Shown piece after piece: positions 9,661 to 20,065 of a DNA stretch of 64,000 nt. The stretch comes from Venturia oleaginea (taxonomy: Eukaryota > Ascomycota > Dothideomycetes > Venturiales > Venturiaceae). The stretch spans positions 1,426,001 to 1,490,000 of the forward strand of contig JABMLP010000011.1 in assembly GCA_013176395.1 (NCBI GenBank). Direction: 5' to 3'. A program made the position numbers and the translations under genes. The notes under the pieces are model-generated. The model saw only the letters and a program-made list of their open reading frames with translations, was not told where the DNA came from and made no database searches. The stretch's first letter is position 1. Every line of letters begins with the position of its first letter.

Positions 9661-11190
9661 CAGTACGGACTCACGTACGGCGCCTCCATCGGGATCCGCG
9701 AGCCTCATACGATTCGCGTACGCGGCGTTTCGAACAACTACTTCTCCGACGAGGCGACCGCAGCCGAAGCTACGGGCTACGTTGCGAAGGAGCTGGCCGC
9801 CGGCCGATTGGCTATCTCTACAGACCCGGGCCTGTTTATCGCTCCTCTTGGGATGGTCCCAAAACAAGACGGAACCTTACGCCGGATCCACGACCTCTCT
9901 TGGCCGCCCCAAACTTCAGTCAACGACGCCATTCCACGCGTGTTTGGCAAGCTACAGTACACCAGAGTCGACAGAATTGTTCAGCACGTCCTTCGTACAG
10001 GCCGGGGCTGTCTTCTGATGAAACGCGACATTGCGCACGCTTTTCGCAACATCCCTGTGGATCTCATTTCGTCCCGGTATCTTGGGTTTTGCCTCAACGG
10101 CGTCAATTATCAAGAACTCTGCCTCCCTTTCGGTCTCAGGACTGCGCCATTTATCTTCAATCTCTTTGCGGAAGGTCTCCATTGGGCTCTCGACGAGCAG
10201 GCCGGCACGCGCAGTATCCCTACCGCGATCGAGCACTACCTTGATGATTTTATGTTTGTGTGTACGTCTCAAGAAATTTCGGACCGCGTTTCGGAACTCT
10301 GGATCAAGACCACCGATCGACTTGGGATTCCTCGCAAGGATGCCAAAGACGTGGTCGGCACGGCCGTCGAGATATTAGGTCTTCTGGTTGATACGGTACG
10401 CTTGGAACTGCGTCTCTCCGACGAGAAGAGAGATTCTTTGATCCAGGCTATCCGTGATCACCTCTCCGAGACAAGGCCGCGGCTCCGGGATACGAAGTCC
10501 CTCGCCGGGCGGCTCAGTTGGGCCAGTGCCGTCATCCGCCTTGGCCGGGTTTACACTCGATCGATCTGGGACTACCTGAGCGGAGCATACGGAGAAGTCA
10601 ATCGGCACTTTCGCCGAGCCCTGACTAGCGGTGTACGAGACGACCTTCTCTGGTGGCTCCATGCGCTCGAGCTAACCAACGGGGTCTACTTCTTCGATTA
10701 TCGAAAGCGCCGTTGTTTCCACCTTTTCACTGATGCCTCCGGACAACAAAGCCTCGGCGGCTTCTTTTTCGAGTCCTCTGAGACCGATGTCTCTTGGGGG
10801 GATTACACCAATAGTATCGCAATCGAGCATGCTTTTATTGCTGAACCGTCCAATCGTTCGGCGTTTATCAACCCTAAGGAGATGGAGGCTGTTGCCGTCG
10901 CATTCCTCCGTTGGGGACCGTCTCTCTGGGCACATAATCGGGTCGTTATCCACTGTGACAACTCTACGGCCGTGGCCGGGTTGACGAAGGAGGCTGTTCG
11001 TGGTGAGAGCAACACCCATCTCCGCACTATTGTTACTCAGGCCGCTGCCTGCGATATTGTTATCGAAGCCCGCTGGCTTCCATCTACGGCTAACGGCCTG
11101 GCCGATGCCCTCTCTCGAGTCCAGTTTGATCGTATCGCCTGGCTCTGCCCCCAATGGGGCTCACCGCTTTCGATCTCACAGTTCCGCTGA
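9661..11190 (+). CDS. Reverse transcriptase / RNase H of the YR retrotransposon
   Basis: Frame open from 9661 (stop TAA at 9658) to 11190. RT region: LGMVPKQDGTLRRIHDLSWP, KRDIAHAFRNIPV, LPFGLRTAPFIFN and the catalytic box EHYLDDFMFV. RNase H follows at about 10720: LFTDASGQQSLGGFFF, NPKEMEAVAVAFLRWG, VIHCDNSTAVAGL and ANGLADALSRVQ. The RT sequence type (DLSWPP, RTAPFIF) is that of DIRS-like elements and not of Gypsy. The natural end of the ORF is unclear, because the tandem array starts at its last codons. Usual start unknown: no ATG lies near 9661. Confidence 0.8.
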   Translation, partial: QYGLTYGASIGIREPHTIRVRGVSNNYFSDEATAAEATGYVAKELAAGRLAISTDPGLFIAPLGMVPKQDGTLRRIHDLSWPPQTSVNDAIPRVFGKLQYTRVDRIVQHVLRTGRGCLLMKRDIAHAFRNIPVDLISSRYLGFCLNGVNYQELCLPFGLRTAPFIFNLFAEGLHWALDEQAGTRSIPTAIEHYLDDFMFVCTSQEISDRVSELWIKTTDRLGIPRKDAKDVVGTAVEILGLLVDTVRLELRLSDEKRDSLIQAIRDHLSETRPRLRDTKSLAGRLSWASAVIRLGRVYTRSIWDYLSGAYGEVNRHFRRALTSGVRDDLLWWLHALELTNGVYFFDYRKRRCFHLFTDASGQQSLGGFFFESSETDVSWGDYTNSIAIEHAFIAEPSNRSAFINPKEMEAVAVAFLRWGPSLWAHNRVVIHCDNSTAVAGLTKEAVRGESNTHLRTIVTQAAACDIVIEARWLPSTANGLADALSRVQFDRIAWLCPQWGSPLSISQFR

Positions 11191-13199
11191 ACTATTGTTG
11201 AACCGTCCGATCGTTCGGCCTTTATTAACCCTAAAGAGATGGAGGCCGTTGCCGTTGCCGTTGCATTCCTCCGTTGGGGACCATCTCTATAGGCATATCC
11301 GGCCGACGCCCTCTCTCGAGTCTAGTTTTCGATCGTATCGTCTAGCTGCCTCCGATGGGGCTCACCTTTTTTTCGATCTCAGTTCCGCTGAACTATTGGT
11401 GAACCGTCCGATCGTTCGGCGTTTATCAACCCTAAAGAGATGGAGGCCGTTGCCGTTGCCGTTGCATTCCTCCGTTGGGGACCATCTCTATAGGTACATC
11501 CGGCCGACGCCCTCTCTCGAGTCTAGTTTCGATCGTATCGTCTAGCTCTGCCTCCGATGAGGCTCACCGCTTTCGATCTTACAGTTCCGTTGAACTATTG
11601 GTGAACCGTCCGATCGTTCGGCGTTTATCAACCCTAAAGAGATGGAGGCCGTTGCCGTTGCCGTTGCATTCCTCCGTTGGGGACCATCTCTATAGGTACA
11701 TCTGGCCGACGCCCTCGCGAGTCTAGTTTCGATCGTATCGTCTAGCTCTGCCTCCGATGGGGCTCACCGCTTTCGATCTTATAGTTCCGTTGAACTATTG
11801 GTGAACCGTCCGATCGTTCGGCGTTTATCAACCCTAAAGAGATGGAGGCCGTTGCCGTTGCCGTTGCATTCCTCCGTTGGGGACCATCTCTATAGGTACA
11901 TCCGGCCGACGCCCTCTCTCGAGTCTAGTTTCGATCGTATCGTCTAGCTCTGCCTCCGATGGGGCTCACCGTTTTCGATCTCACAGTTCCGCTGAACTAT
12001 TGGTGAACCGTCCGATCGTTCGGCGTTTATCAACCCTAAAGAGATGGAGGCCGTTGCCGTTGCCGTTGCATTCCTCCGTTGGGGACCATCTCTATAGGTA
12101 CATCTGGCTGACGCCCTCGCGAGTCTAGTTTCGATCGTATCGTCTAGCTCTGCCTCCGATGGGGCTCACCGTTTTCGATCTCACAGTTCCGCTGAACTAT
12201 TGGTGAACCGTCCGATCGTTCGGCGTTTATCAACCCTAAAGAGATGGAGGCCGTTGCCGTTGCCGTTGCATTCCTCCGTTGGGGACCATCTCTATAGGTA
12301 CATCTGGCCGACGCCCTCGCGAGTCTAGTTTCGATCGTATCGTCTAGCTCTGCCTCCGATGGGGCTCACCGTTTTCGATCTCACAGTTCCGCTGAACTAT
12401 TGGTGAATTGTCCGATCGTTCGGCGTTTATCAACCCTAAAGAGATGGAGGCCGTTGCCGTTGCCGTTGCATTCCTCCGTTGGGGACCATCTCTATAGGTA
12501 CATCCGGCCGACGCCCTCTCTCGAGTCTAGTTTCGATCGTATCGTCTAGCTCTGCCTCCGATGGGGCTCACCGTTTTCGATCTCACAGTTCCGCTGAACT
12601 ATTGTTGAACCGTCCGATCGTTCGGCGTTTATCAACCCAAAAGAGATGGAGGCCGTTGCCGTTGCCGTTGCATTCCTCCGTTGGGGACCATCTCTATAGG
12701 TACATCTGGCCGACGCTCTCGCGAGTCTAGTTTCGATCGTATCGTCTGGCTCTGCCTCCGATGGGGCTCACCGCTTTCGATCTTACAGTTCCGTTGAACT
12801 ATTGTTGAGCCGTCCGATCGTTCGGCGTTTATCAACCCTAAGAGATGGAGGCCGTTGCCGTTGCCGTTGCATTCCTCCGTTGGGGACCATCTCTATAGGT
12901 ACATCTGGCCGACGCCCTCGCGAGTCTAGTTTCGATCGTATCGTCTGGCTCTGCCTCCGATGGGGCTCACCGCTTTCGATCTTACAGTTCCGTTGAACTA
13001 TTGTTGAGCCGTCCGATCGTTCGGCGTTTATCAACCCTAAGAGATGGAGGCCGTTGCCGTTGCCGTTGCATTCCTCCGTTGGGGACCATCTCTATAGGTA
13101 CATCTGGCCGACGCCCTCGCGAGTCTAGTTTCGATCGTATCGTCTGGCTCTGCCTCCGATGGGGCTCTCCGCTATCGTCCTTACAGTTCCGTTGAATTC
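11190..13199 (+). repeat. About 200-bp tandem array derived from RNase H
   Basis: Ten tandem units of about 200 bp, starting at about 11200, 11401, 11602, 11802, 12005, 12206, 12406, 12607, 12808 and 13006. Each unit fuses two parts of the RNase H end: NPKEMEAVAVAFLRWGPSL (encoded once in the intact copy at 10860-10930) and ADALSRVQFDRI (11100-11140), omitting about 170 bp between them. Each unit also has a short GCCGTT triplication. Many stop codons; not translated as RNase H. Confidence 0.85.
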
Positions 13200-13354
13200 T
13201 TGCTATCCCGGGGATTGCAACTTTGGGCTTGGCGCGCTGTTCGTGGCAGCCGTTCTTTGCAGGCTCATCGGCTTAAGCGCCATGCTACTCTGCTATCGCC
13301 GACGTTCGGCAGATACCCTGGTCGGACTCCGGTACTCGTACAAAGCTTGCTAAC

Positions 13355-14443
13355 GTGCTTCGTCCAGCACCTAGCCTCGAGTATACTTCCTACGATAGCG
13401 AGCTCCTCCCTACAGTTCATAGGTTCTTCCTCCGTACCCTTCGCGAGCGAAACCTTGGCCTCTCTGATGAGTATATTACCCTCTTATGGTACGGCTTGGC
13501 CCAGAACACGCGCAACACGTACGGCGCGGGTATCAAGAGCTGGGAGAGGTTCTGTACGCTGGAGGGCTGTGTAGACTATCCCGCAGAACCCCTCAATCTC
13601 GGCGAATGGATGGCAAGGCGTGTCATTACTGGAGGAGCGAAAGGCATCATTTCCGGCGCTACAGCGGCCAGCTACCTCTCCGTAGTACGTTCAAAGCATA
13701 TCGACCTGGGATACCCTATCAGCGCGTTCGCTGATCCGATGCTCCTACGCGCAAGACAGGGGGCTCTCAACCTCAGGCCTCCGAAGCGCAAGAATAGGCT
13801 CCCTATTACTGTACGCATCCTTGAGGGACTGACGGCTGTGGAACCGACCACCGGAGCCGACCTCAATCTCGACACTCTCTTCAAGGTGGCCTATGCTGGT
13901 TTCTTCCGCCTTGGCGAGCTGGCTTACACTAGAAGAGATAGGGAGCACCCGCTGTTCTCCTATACTCACGTCTTACGGAGCGATATCGCCTTCCATCGTC
14001 ATACGCCTAGCCATCAGCCTTACGGGGTCTCTATTTTCCTGAAGCGTAGCAAGACCGATTACGCTAATCAGGGCGTTCCCATCTCCATCGCCGCAACGGG
14101 AAAACCTACCTGTGCAGTAGCCGCCCTGGTAAGACTTTTCAGGCACGATCCGAAGCCGCTTTCGGCGCCTCTCTTCGACATCGGCAAAGGGCATTGTTCG
14201 GCCGCTGCTGTACACATGCAACTACGCCGACGCCTCCTCGCTACTGGTATTATCTCCTCGCTGGACGACAAGTCCTACACAGGCCATTCCTTCCGCAGGG
14301 GTGCTGCTACGGACGCAGCTGCGAAGGGAGTGCCTGAGCTCGAGCTTAAGGCAGCGGGTCGATGGTCCTCCGAAGCTTTCCTCCGTTACATATCCCGTTC
14401 GTTCGAACAGCAGCTTGCAATCAGTCGCCTGTTCCTGATATAA
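13355..14443 (+). CDS. Tyrosine recombinase of the YR retrotransposon
   Basis: 362 codons without a stop. The N-terminal SAM-like core-binding domain contains LAQNTRNTYGAGIKSWERFC (about residues 50-70). The catalytic domain has the box I Arg in FFRLGELAYTRR, a Lys-bearing beta-hairpin FLKRSKTDY, box II HSFRRGAAT (HxxR) and the terminal GRWSSEAFLRYI carrying the Tyr nucleophile. All four hallmark residues (R, H, R, Y) are present, so the protein may be active. It integrates the circular cDNA by site-specific strand exchange. It starts from GTG in this frame, about 150 bp after the satellite; the true start may lie upstream or be reached by frameshift. Confidence 0.8.
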   Translation: MLRPAPSLEYTSYDSELLPTVHRFFLRTLRERNLGLSDEYITLLWYGLAQNTRNTYGAGIKSWERFCTLEGCVDYPAEPLNLGEWMARRVITGGAKGIISGATAASYLSVVRSKHIDLGYPISAFADPMLLRARQGALNLRPPKRKNRLPITVRILEGLTAVEPTTGADLNLDTLFKVAYAGFFRLGELAYTRRDREHPLFSYTHVLRSDIAFHRHTPSHQPYGVSIFLKRSKTDYANQGVPISIAATGKPTCAVAALVRLFRHDPKPLSAPLFDIGKGHCSAAAVHMQLRRRLLATGIISSLDDKSYTGHSFRRGAATDAAAKGVPELELKAAGRWSSEAFLRYISRSFEQQLAISRLFLI

Positions 14444-14599
14444 CACCGTTGTGTTCACCCGATCGCCAAAAGCTATACTCTGCTTCGCTACACCGCTGTG
14501 TTTCTCGCCTCTACCCCGGACCGAGTATGTCGTACAGACTCGCCTCCTATCCCACCTCGTTTCCTTCTTGTTTGTCTGGGCCGCAGGCGCTTCGCTTCT

Positions 14600-14835
14600 G
14601 GGCAGTAGGGCACCTCATTTGCCTTCAATCGAGAAGCAATTGAGCCGTGGGCATGCCATCCTGAGACCTACCCCGTGGCTGAAGCCCCGTGTGGCTGAGG
14701 AAGCCTGTATGGCTCAGGGCTCAATGGCTTGCTCGCTCACAATGAAAATTCACGTGCCCTGGCCTGCGTCCGGCCAATCAACAGATAAAACGTGCCAGAT
14801 GACCGTGATCCGAAGGCGTGGCGAGATGGAGATAG
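14600..14835 (+). repeat. Split direct repeat B1
   Basis: 236 bp starting GGGCAGTAGGGCACCTC, repeated at 14994-15229. Ends exactly where A2 begins. Confidence 0.85.
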
Positions 14836-14953
14836 ATGCTAGTGTCTATCTGGTGGAGCAAGGGCCTCGTCCGACCAAGCGACAACAACAACATGGCGAT
14901 CTCGCATATCGCACGACTTCTGAGCCCTCTGAGGCTCGTCTTGTATCTAGATT
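14836..14953 (+). repeat. Split direct repeat A2
   Basis: Second copy of the 118-bp repeat at the element's left end (8947-9064), lying between B1 and B2 as expected for Ngaro/PAT structure. Confidence 0.85.
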
Positions 14954-14993
14954 CCCACCCGCCTACACCCTGTAGTCAACGTCTTATACGTGC

Positions 14994-15229
14994 GGGCAGT
15001 AGGGCACCTCATTTGCCTTCAATCGAGAAGCAATTGAGCCGTGGGCATGCCATCCTGAGACCTACCCCGTGGCTGAAGCCCCGTGTGGCTGAGGAAGCCT
15101 GTATGGCTCAGGGCTCAATGGCTTGCTCGCTCACAATGAAAATTCACGTGCCCTGGCCTGCGTCCGGCCAATCAACAGATAAAACGTGCCAGATGACCGT
15201 GATCCGAAGGCGTGGCGAGATGGAGATAG
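14994..15229 (+). repeat. Split direct repeat B2 (right end of element)
   Basis: Second copy of B1; ends GATGGAGATAG at 15229. A 40-bp spacer separates it from A2. Confidence 0.85.
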
Positions 15230-15564
15230 AAGTTGGTGAAGGATTTCGGGAATCTTCGGGACATGACTCGCGTTCAGGGGTATCAATATCGTATCACAAC
15301 TTCTTTATAATATCCGCCGAAGATTATATCTACACAGACTTTGCCAACGTCTCGGATCAATTTTTGTTTTCAGTGACAGCCTGCGATTGAAGCCATATTT
15401 ACATCATCATATATGGACCCAAAGCGGCCCATCTTCTTAGTGTGGGGCTTCACCCCCGCAATTGAGGGACTGACTATATGCTGGTGAAGAATCTTCATCT
15501 TTTTTCCTCCTGCCTCTGAGGTATCAGGAATCATCCATCTCACAATTTCCAAGTACCCCTCATC
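15230..15564. other. Promoter region of the monooxygenase-fold gene
   Basis: 335 bp between the YR element and the start codon of the next gene. No ORF of note. Transcription of the gene must start here or inside the transposon end. Confidence 0.4.
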
Positions 15565-16047
15565 ATGTATACCCTCACCGTCCACCTCCACTGCAATGAG
15601 GACCCAGAGTCCATCGTTCGCCTCAAAGCAAAACTCGTCGAAGCCGCTAGAATCTACAGGAAGGACAAGGAGACAGCAGACTGGTTGGTTATGCAGGATG
15701 TTCATGATCCTCGCTCTTTCACTATTGTTGAGAGGTTCGAGAATGAATCGGTATGTCTCCTCTGTTCGTACTCGTTAGATATTCAACGCACACCTCTCCG
15801 CTATGTCCACTCTTGATACAGGAACCTGTGAGGTCTTGAGTCTGGGGATGAGTCGTTGAGTTTTCGAGAAATGATAGGGTGATGTGAACGGATGATCTGA
15901 TAATATGGATAGTCGCAAAAATACCACCTCGAAAATCCATACTGGAAGACCTTCGACCCCTACGTTATCCCACTCTTGGACAGGCCGATGGATCTCAGAA
16001 GGCATGAAGAATTGGATACTAGTAAAGACATGGTAGTTCCTCAGTAA
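15565..16047 (+). CDS. Antibiotic biosynthesis monooxygenase (ABM)-fold protein
   Basis: Two exons, 15565-15750 and 15913-16047, with a 162-bp intron (donor GTATGT, acceptor ATAG), giving 106 residues. Exon 1 gives MYTLTVHLHC, then the helix IVRLKAKLVEAARIYRKDKE and WLVMQDVHDPRSFTIVERFENES; exon 2 continues SQKYHLENPYWKTFDPYVIP and ends HEELDTSKDMVVPQ. This is the ABM/dimeric alpha-beta-barrel pattern: a beta strand, a long helix, the ERFEN-type strand, then a histidine helix with NPYWKTF. Family members are small cytosolic dimers that act as cofactor-free monooxygenases or have unknown substrates. The gene appears intact although the YR element lies 335 bp upstream. The substrate cannot be inferred. 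Confidence 0.75.
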
Positions 16048-16437
16048 TTCGAGTGGTAACGGGTAGTAGAGCGGCTTTAGACGACGAGAGAATCACAAAA
16101 GAATACCGTGATAAAACAGATGCAAGACACGTCTCTTCGTGCCTAGGAGGCTTTGAAACAAAATTATAGACGCCAAGATTGACAAACTACACTCGCCTTT
16201 GAAAGAAAACCGTTTAGGCACGTGCGTGACATCGAACAACCGGGTCACTCCGAGTCTTTTTCACTCTCTTCAATTTCCTTCCACCACACAACAACAACTT
16301 GACCACTTCATCATCCCCATCACAGCAGCAGAAGAGCAAGCTTCTCACTTCCGCGTCGGACAGGTATGCTCAAAGAACTCAGCCATTGATAAGGGTATAA
16401 CTAATGAACTTTGTGTAGTGCCTGCATAGATCCCATA
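16048..16437. other. Intergenic, no gene
   Basis: 390 bp between the ABM gene stop and the F-box-like pseudogene. It may include the 5' leader of the latter. Nothing else recognised. Confidence 0.4.
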
Positions 16438-17864
16438 ATGCCGCCGTCTCTGCAGTCGCTCCCGAACGAGCTGAAACAAAACATTGCGTTCCAACTTATC
16501 GTTCCCGCACCAAAGCATTATGATCCAGCTCCGCCCTTCGTCAACCGCGAGATCGATACCAGCCATATCCAAGCATTTCGCTTTGACGAACAGAGACATG
16601 CGCGACAATGCTGCCATCGTATTCGAAACCGTCATTTCCGAAGTCCCATCGGTTGTTCCGAATGCAGCCTGGATTGTTGGAATAAGAGCTGTTCAGGAAA
16701 GTATTCATTGAAGACTTAGAAACAGCTTGTGGAGGGAAGAAAAGATTGAATGGCTTACTCTCCTAAGTGATGGCATAAAGTCTGACTATATACACTAGAA
16801 GTGAAAGTATGAGGCCATTGCCGGAACTTCACGTCATGCCAAGACGCTCCTATCCCATGATGTTTCAACATGGATCGTCTTACAACGCTGTCCAAGGATC
16901 CGTATTTCAGCAAGCATATCAAACAGATTACTGTCTGTACAGAAACATCCAGGGCAGAAGATGAAATCTCTGGTCTTTCCAATGGCTCACGTGCAAAATA
17001 TATCAATTTTCACAACAGTGAGAGGCTGATGCTCGACTCTGGTGAATTCATGTTTAAGATCAGCGATGCTCTCGAGGCATTGCCAAATTGCCTATCACTT
17101 GTCTTGAGCGAATCCTCAACTTCCTCCGAGCGTGCGAAAATGTGGGCGAGCCTGACAGGCGTGGTGTACCGAGATGAACTCAATCCTGAAGTCGGTCGTA
17201 TATTATGCGCTGTAACTTCTGCCGTCATCCACTCTGGCATCTCGCTGCAGGAATTCAATGTCATGCTCGGTGACGCTGGCTTGATGCCCATATCCGCCTC
17301 TGCCCCTGTATATTTCGTCTCACGCAGCTTCAAAGATTGTTCTCAAATCTTTCGACTCTTAAACTGCAGGTCAGATGCTCGGACGGAGCAAGCGAGGATT
17401 TCTCCCAATTGGTTAACTTCATCAACTCATTCCAATCTGTCGTAACCTTGGTTTTGTCATTGCATGACCCCGGCGCGGTAATAATTGCCAACGATCATCA
17501 AGACTCCGACCTAAATTTGAGACGTATTCGCCTGCCAAATTGCGCGCACCTTGGATTTCATGATGGTAGATGGACTTTCCTTGAACAGATTTTCGCGCAA
17601 TCACAGTGCGAGCCTTCGGTTCTTATAGACAAGCGACATCGGATTCACTTCAGCAATGGAGTGTATCACGTTCTCAAAGGGCTGGCTGGGAAATTACAAT
17701 TAGAGGAGCTGAAAGTAAAATCACTTTTCAGCTTAGGCAACCCAAATCTCGATCTTCAGTGGCTCGCTACTTCAGACACTCAAACAGAGGGGCATAGTGT
17801 TGCCAGCGCATTGGCCCACGATGTGGAGCCAGTGGCTCGTCAGATCCTTGTGTGCGGGAATTGA
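16438..17864 (+). pseudogene. F-box-like / repeat-type protein, degraded
   Basis: The ATG at 16438 opens LQSLPNELKQNIAFQLIV, an F-box-like start. The sense then moves to another frame (NRDMRDNAAIVFETVISEV, about 16590-16650), passes stops at 16700-16860, continues as a 192-codon ORF from 16870 (LEALPNCLSLVLSES), and shifts again near 17340 to a frame with LSTLKLQVRCSD, FLEQIFAQS and LQLEELKVKSLF up to 17864. Such Leu-rich spacing is common in fungal F-box proteins that bind SCF ubiquitin-ligase substrates. Three or more breaks make a pseudogene more likely than an intron-rich gene, but I cannot exclude introns for some of them. Confidence 0.55.
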
Positions 17865-18406
17865 GTTCATCAGGCAGTTCAAGACTTGGGTATTGAATAC
17901 CTCGATTTGAAGCGCTTGCTACTACAACAATAGTGAAACAGCGGCGACCTTGAGCTTGTGAGATGTCATATGGGATAAGCTTCTTGCCAATTACAGCAAT
18001 CTATGAGGAGCAGGAATCGAGAAGTGATCTTATAAGTAATAACTTAATTGAGCAACTCTAAAAGTTCTACAACTACTATTCCGTTTTAATATACTTTTAC
18101 TACATTCTCTTAAGCTCCCATCCCATTATACAACTACAACAACAGAATAAGCCTACAACATAATTACCCATTCCAAATCTAGGATCTTCTACCAACGACT
18201 TCTATACCTAGTACAATCTCAACTACGTCCTCCCTCCTCAACTCGCTCTCCCTTAAGCTAAAGATCTAAATTCTATCCCACCCCCCCAAATCCAACCGCA
18301 TCTTCCACGACGACAATAACAATCACATTCATCTACCCTTCAACAACAATTAAGACTGCGATAAGAATAGTTACTACTAAGCCTCCCCGCCCGCAATTAA
18401 ATATAA
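17865..18406. other. Intergenic, A/T- and C-rich low complexity
   Basis: No ORF. From about 18100 the plus strand is pyrimidine/ACA-rich with a C7 run, typical of simple intergenic DNA. Confidence 0.4.
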
Positions 18407-18778
18407 CTATCCTCCTCCATTCTTATATCCAGACCTCACCCTATCGTGCGTCTCAACATTACCACAGCCGCTACTCTTACTCCCCAACTTATCATCTGAC
18501 AAGGCGTCCTCCTCTAAAGATTCCCCGTCGCTCAAGCCCTCGGTATAAATATCCCTATCTCCTGGAGCCAAGATAACGAAACTCGGATGGGGATTTGCAG
18601 TACAAGTTACCAAGGCGAAGCATACTCCTATTCGCGCTCCGAATTCATTCTCTATCGTCACTACAGCGAGCGAATCAGCGAGCACTCAAGAAAAATCATG
18701 TATAATACAACGGGCTATGCGAGAAGGCTTTTCCATTATCGAAACGGTCGTCCAGTAGTCATAACGGCATCTCAATAA
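18407..18778 (-). pseudogene. Unrecognised coding remnant
   Basis: The minus strand reads about 92 codons with a normal-looking protein composition (VVTIENEFGARIGVCFALV, then FVILAPGDRDIY and an acidic Ser-rich end). In the same frame upstream, similar-quality codons continue beyond a TGA near 18687. It looks like the last exon of a decayed gene. No domain recognised. It lies about 200 bp downstream of the 3' end of the rhodopsin-like gene and on the same strand. Confidence 0.25.
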
Positions 18779-18973
18779 TATTCTTACATAAATCCCCCAT
18801 CATCTAGCAGTTGCCCTCTGTTCACAATCTACTCGCATATCCGTGGTCTTCGTAATTCCACCGTCCTGACCCTCTAGCATGTTTTCCTAGCTCGTACTGC
18901 TCGTCAGAAGGCGCTTCGTACGCATATATCTACTCGGAATCTCATGCTGATAGTAAGCCTGGAGCTCGAGCTG

Positions 18974-20065
18974 CTAATTGGGCGTGGATTGGCGATGTCC
19001 ATCTGTCGTCAACCCACTCACTCCGTATGGGGTGCCTGAGGATGAAAACGTGTTTTTGAACAAAGGCCGTAAAGTGGGAGTGGATGCCGAGATGATGGCT
19101 ACATTAACCTCGATTTGAGATAGGAGTAGAATCTAAACAGATGTCAGCTGGGGAAGACACGTGACTAAGGCAGGACGTACGTATATTGCATCGTATGATA
19201 CATCGCTCGTCGAACTGTACACCCAAGAAGCGTACAGTTGCGCGATAGAAGCGAGGACGGCGATTCCGCCCACCGGAAAGATGCCAAATAACGCGACTAC
19301 CAGAGATGTGAGCATACAGTATATGCAGCTATTGTGACGAAGGACCTACAGCGTTTTCTCCCGCCCATCTCCAATCGTGAAAAGGCCCACATCGGCATGA
19401 GAAGAATAGTGACATCGGTCAGAATGTAGATTGCAGCGGTCGAAAAACATGTCGCTGAGAGATTTTTGCAACCTTGTGCAGAATTGTCTCTGCACTCGAA
19501 CAGCTGGCATGATTAGTTGCTGCACACATTGACTGTAAATTGAGCTTACATTGATCAGGAATGTCACAATGGTGAAAACTGCGACCAAGGCTGTGACAGC
19601 GTAGACTGCGTTGCAAAATTTGGTCTGACTGGATATGCGATATTAAAGAGCCACAGGGTGCTAGCTTTGACAAAAAACAGTGTCCATGGATACACAATCT
19701 GGTAGACATACCAGTGTTTCAGAGTCGGAATCAGGATTTCGATTAAGTCCAAATCCGATCCATGTCGCCTGGCAAAGGTTAGCAGCAAGCAAGATCTTTG
19801 ATACGGAGTTGTTGCATGTACCCTGTGCCTAAACTGACGTGAAAGCCGTTCATCACGCCCATACCTATTGCAAGAGCCAGAGCAGCGATGGTGAAATAGT
19901 CATCCAGCTTAACATTGTGCAGGTACGAGAAGCGACAGGAAAGCCTATAAACCAATCAATTAGCCATGCGTATCATGACGACTAGGTACATATAAGAGTC
20001 ACATACCTGGCTAGAACTATGATTGTTGACAACGAAAGCAGAGTACAAGTGGTGACCAAGAACAT
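18974..20065 (-). CDS. Rhodopsin-like (PTH11/SAT4-type) integral membrane protein, one frameshift
   Basis: Six exons: 20065-20007, 19944-19822, 19768-19550, 19503-19350, 19296-19181, 19132-18974. All introns are 46-62 bp with GT-AG ends, and three have a clear CTAAY-like branch site. The spliced product of about 276 residues has multiple membrane spans and the family landmarks: ARLSCRFSYL...LDDYF, LFFVKASTLWLF, FECRDNSAQGC, DVTILLMPMWAFSRL, FALFGIFPVGGIAVLASI and VNVAIISASTPTLRPLF. The family comprises fungal 7-TM proteins that are receptor-like or of unknown role. Exon 3 needs one extra base in the A4 run at 19615-19618 to stay in frame, so this is a recent pseudogene or a sequencing error. 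The N-terminus may be one exon longer; the pogo/repeat insertion lies 290 bp upstream. Confidence 0.7.

Larger units (their letters stand above)
8947..15229 (+). mobile_element. Tyrosine-recombinase retrotransposon with split direct repeats (DIRS/Ngaro/PAT-like)
   Basis: Complete structure A1 - ORFs - B1 - A2 - B2: A1 8947-9064, B1 14600-14835, A2 14836-14953, B2 14994-15229. A1 and A2 (118 bp) look identical, and so do B1 and B2 (236 bp). Between them lie a gag-like ORF, an RT/RNase H ORF, a satellite array and a tyrosine recombinase ORF. No integrase and no LTRs. Split direct repeats are the mark of Ngaro/PAT-type elements, which integrate through a circular intermediate and make no target duplication. 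The left end joins Gypsy A pol; the right end joins the promoter side of the monooxygenase gene. Confidence 0.85.

Noticed and set aside
11475..13195. Series of 64-83-codon ORFs (LHSSVGDHLYRYI type) on both strands
   Set aside because: They are frames through the 200-bp satellite units; identical by repetition and not by coding constraint.
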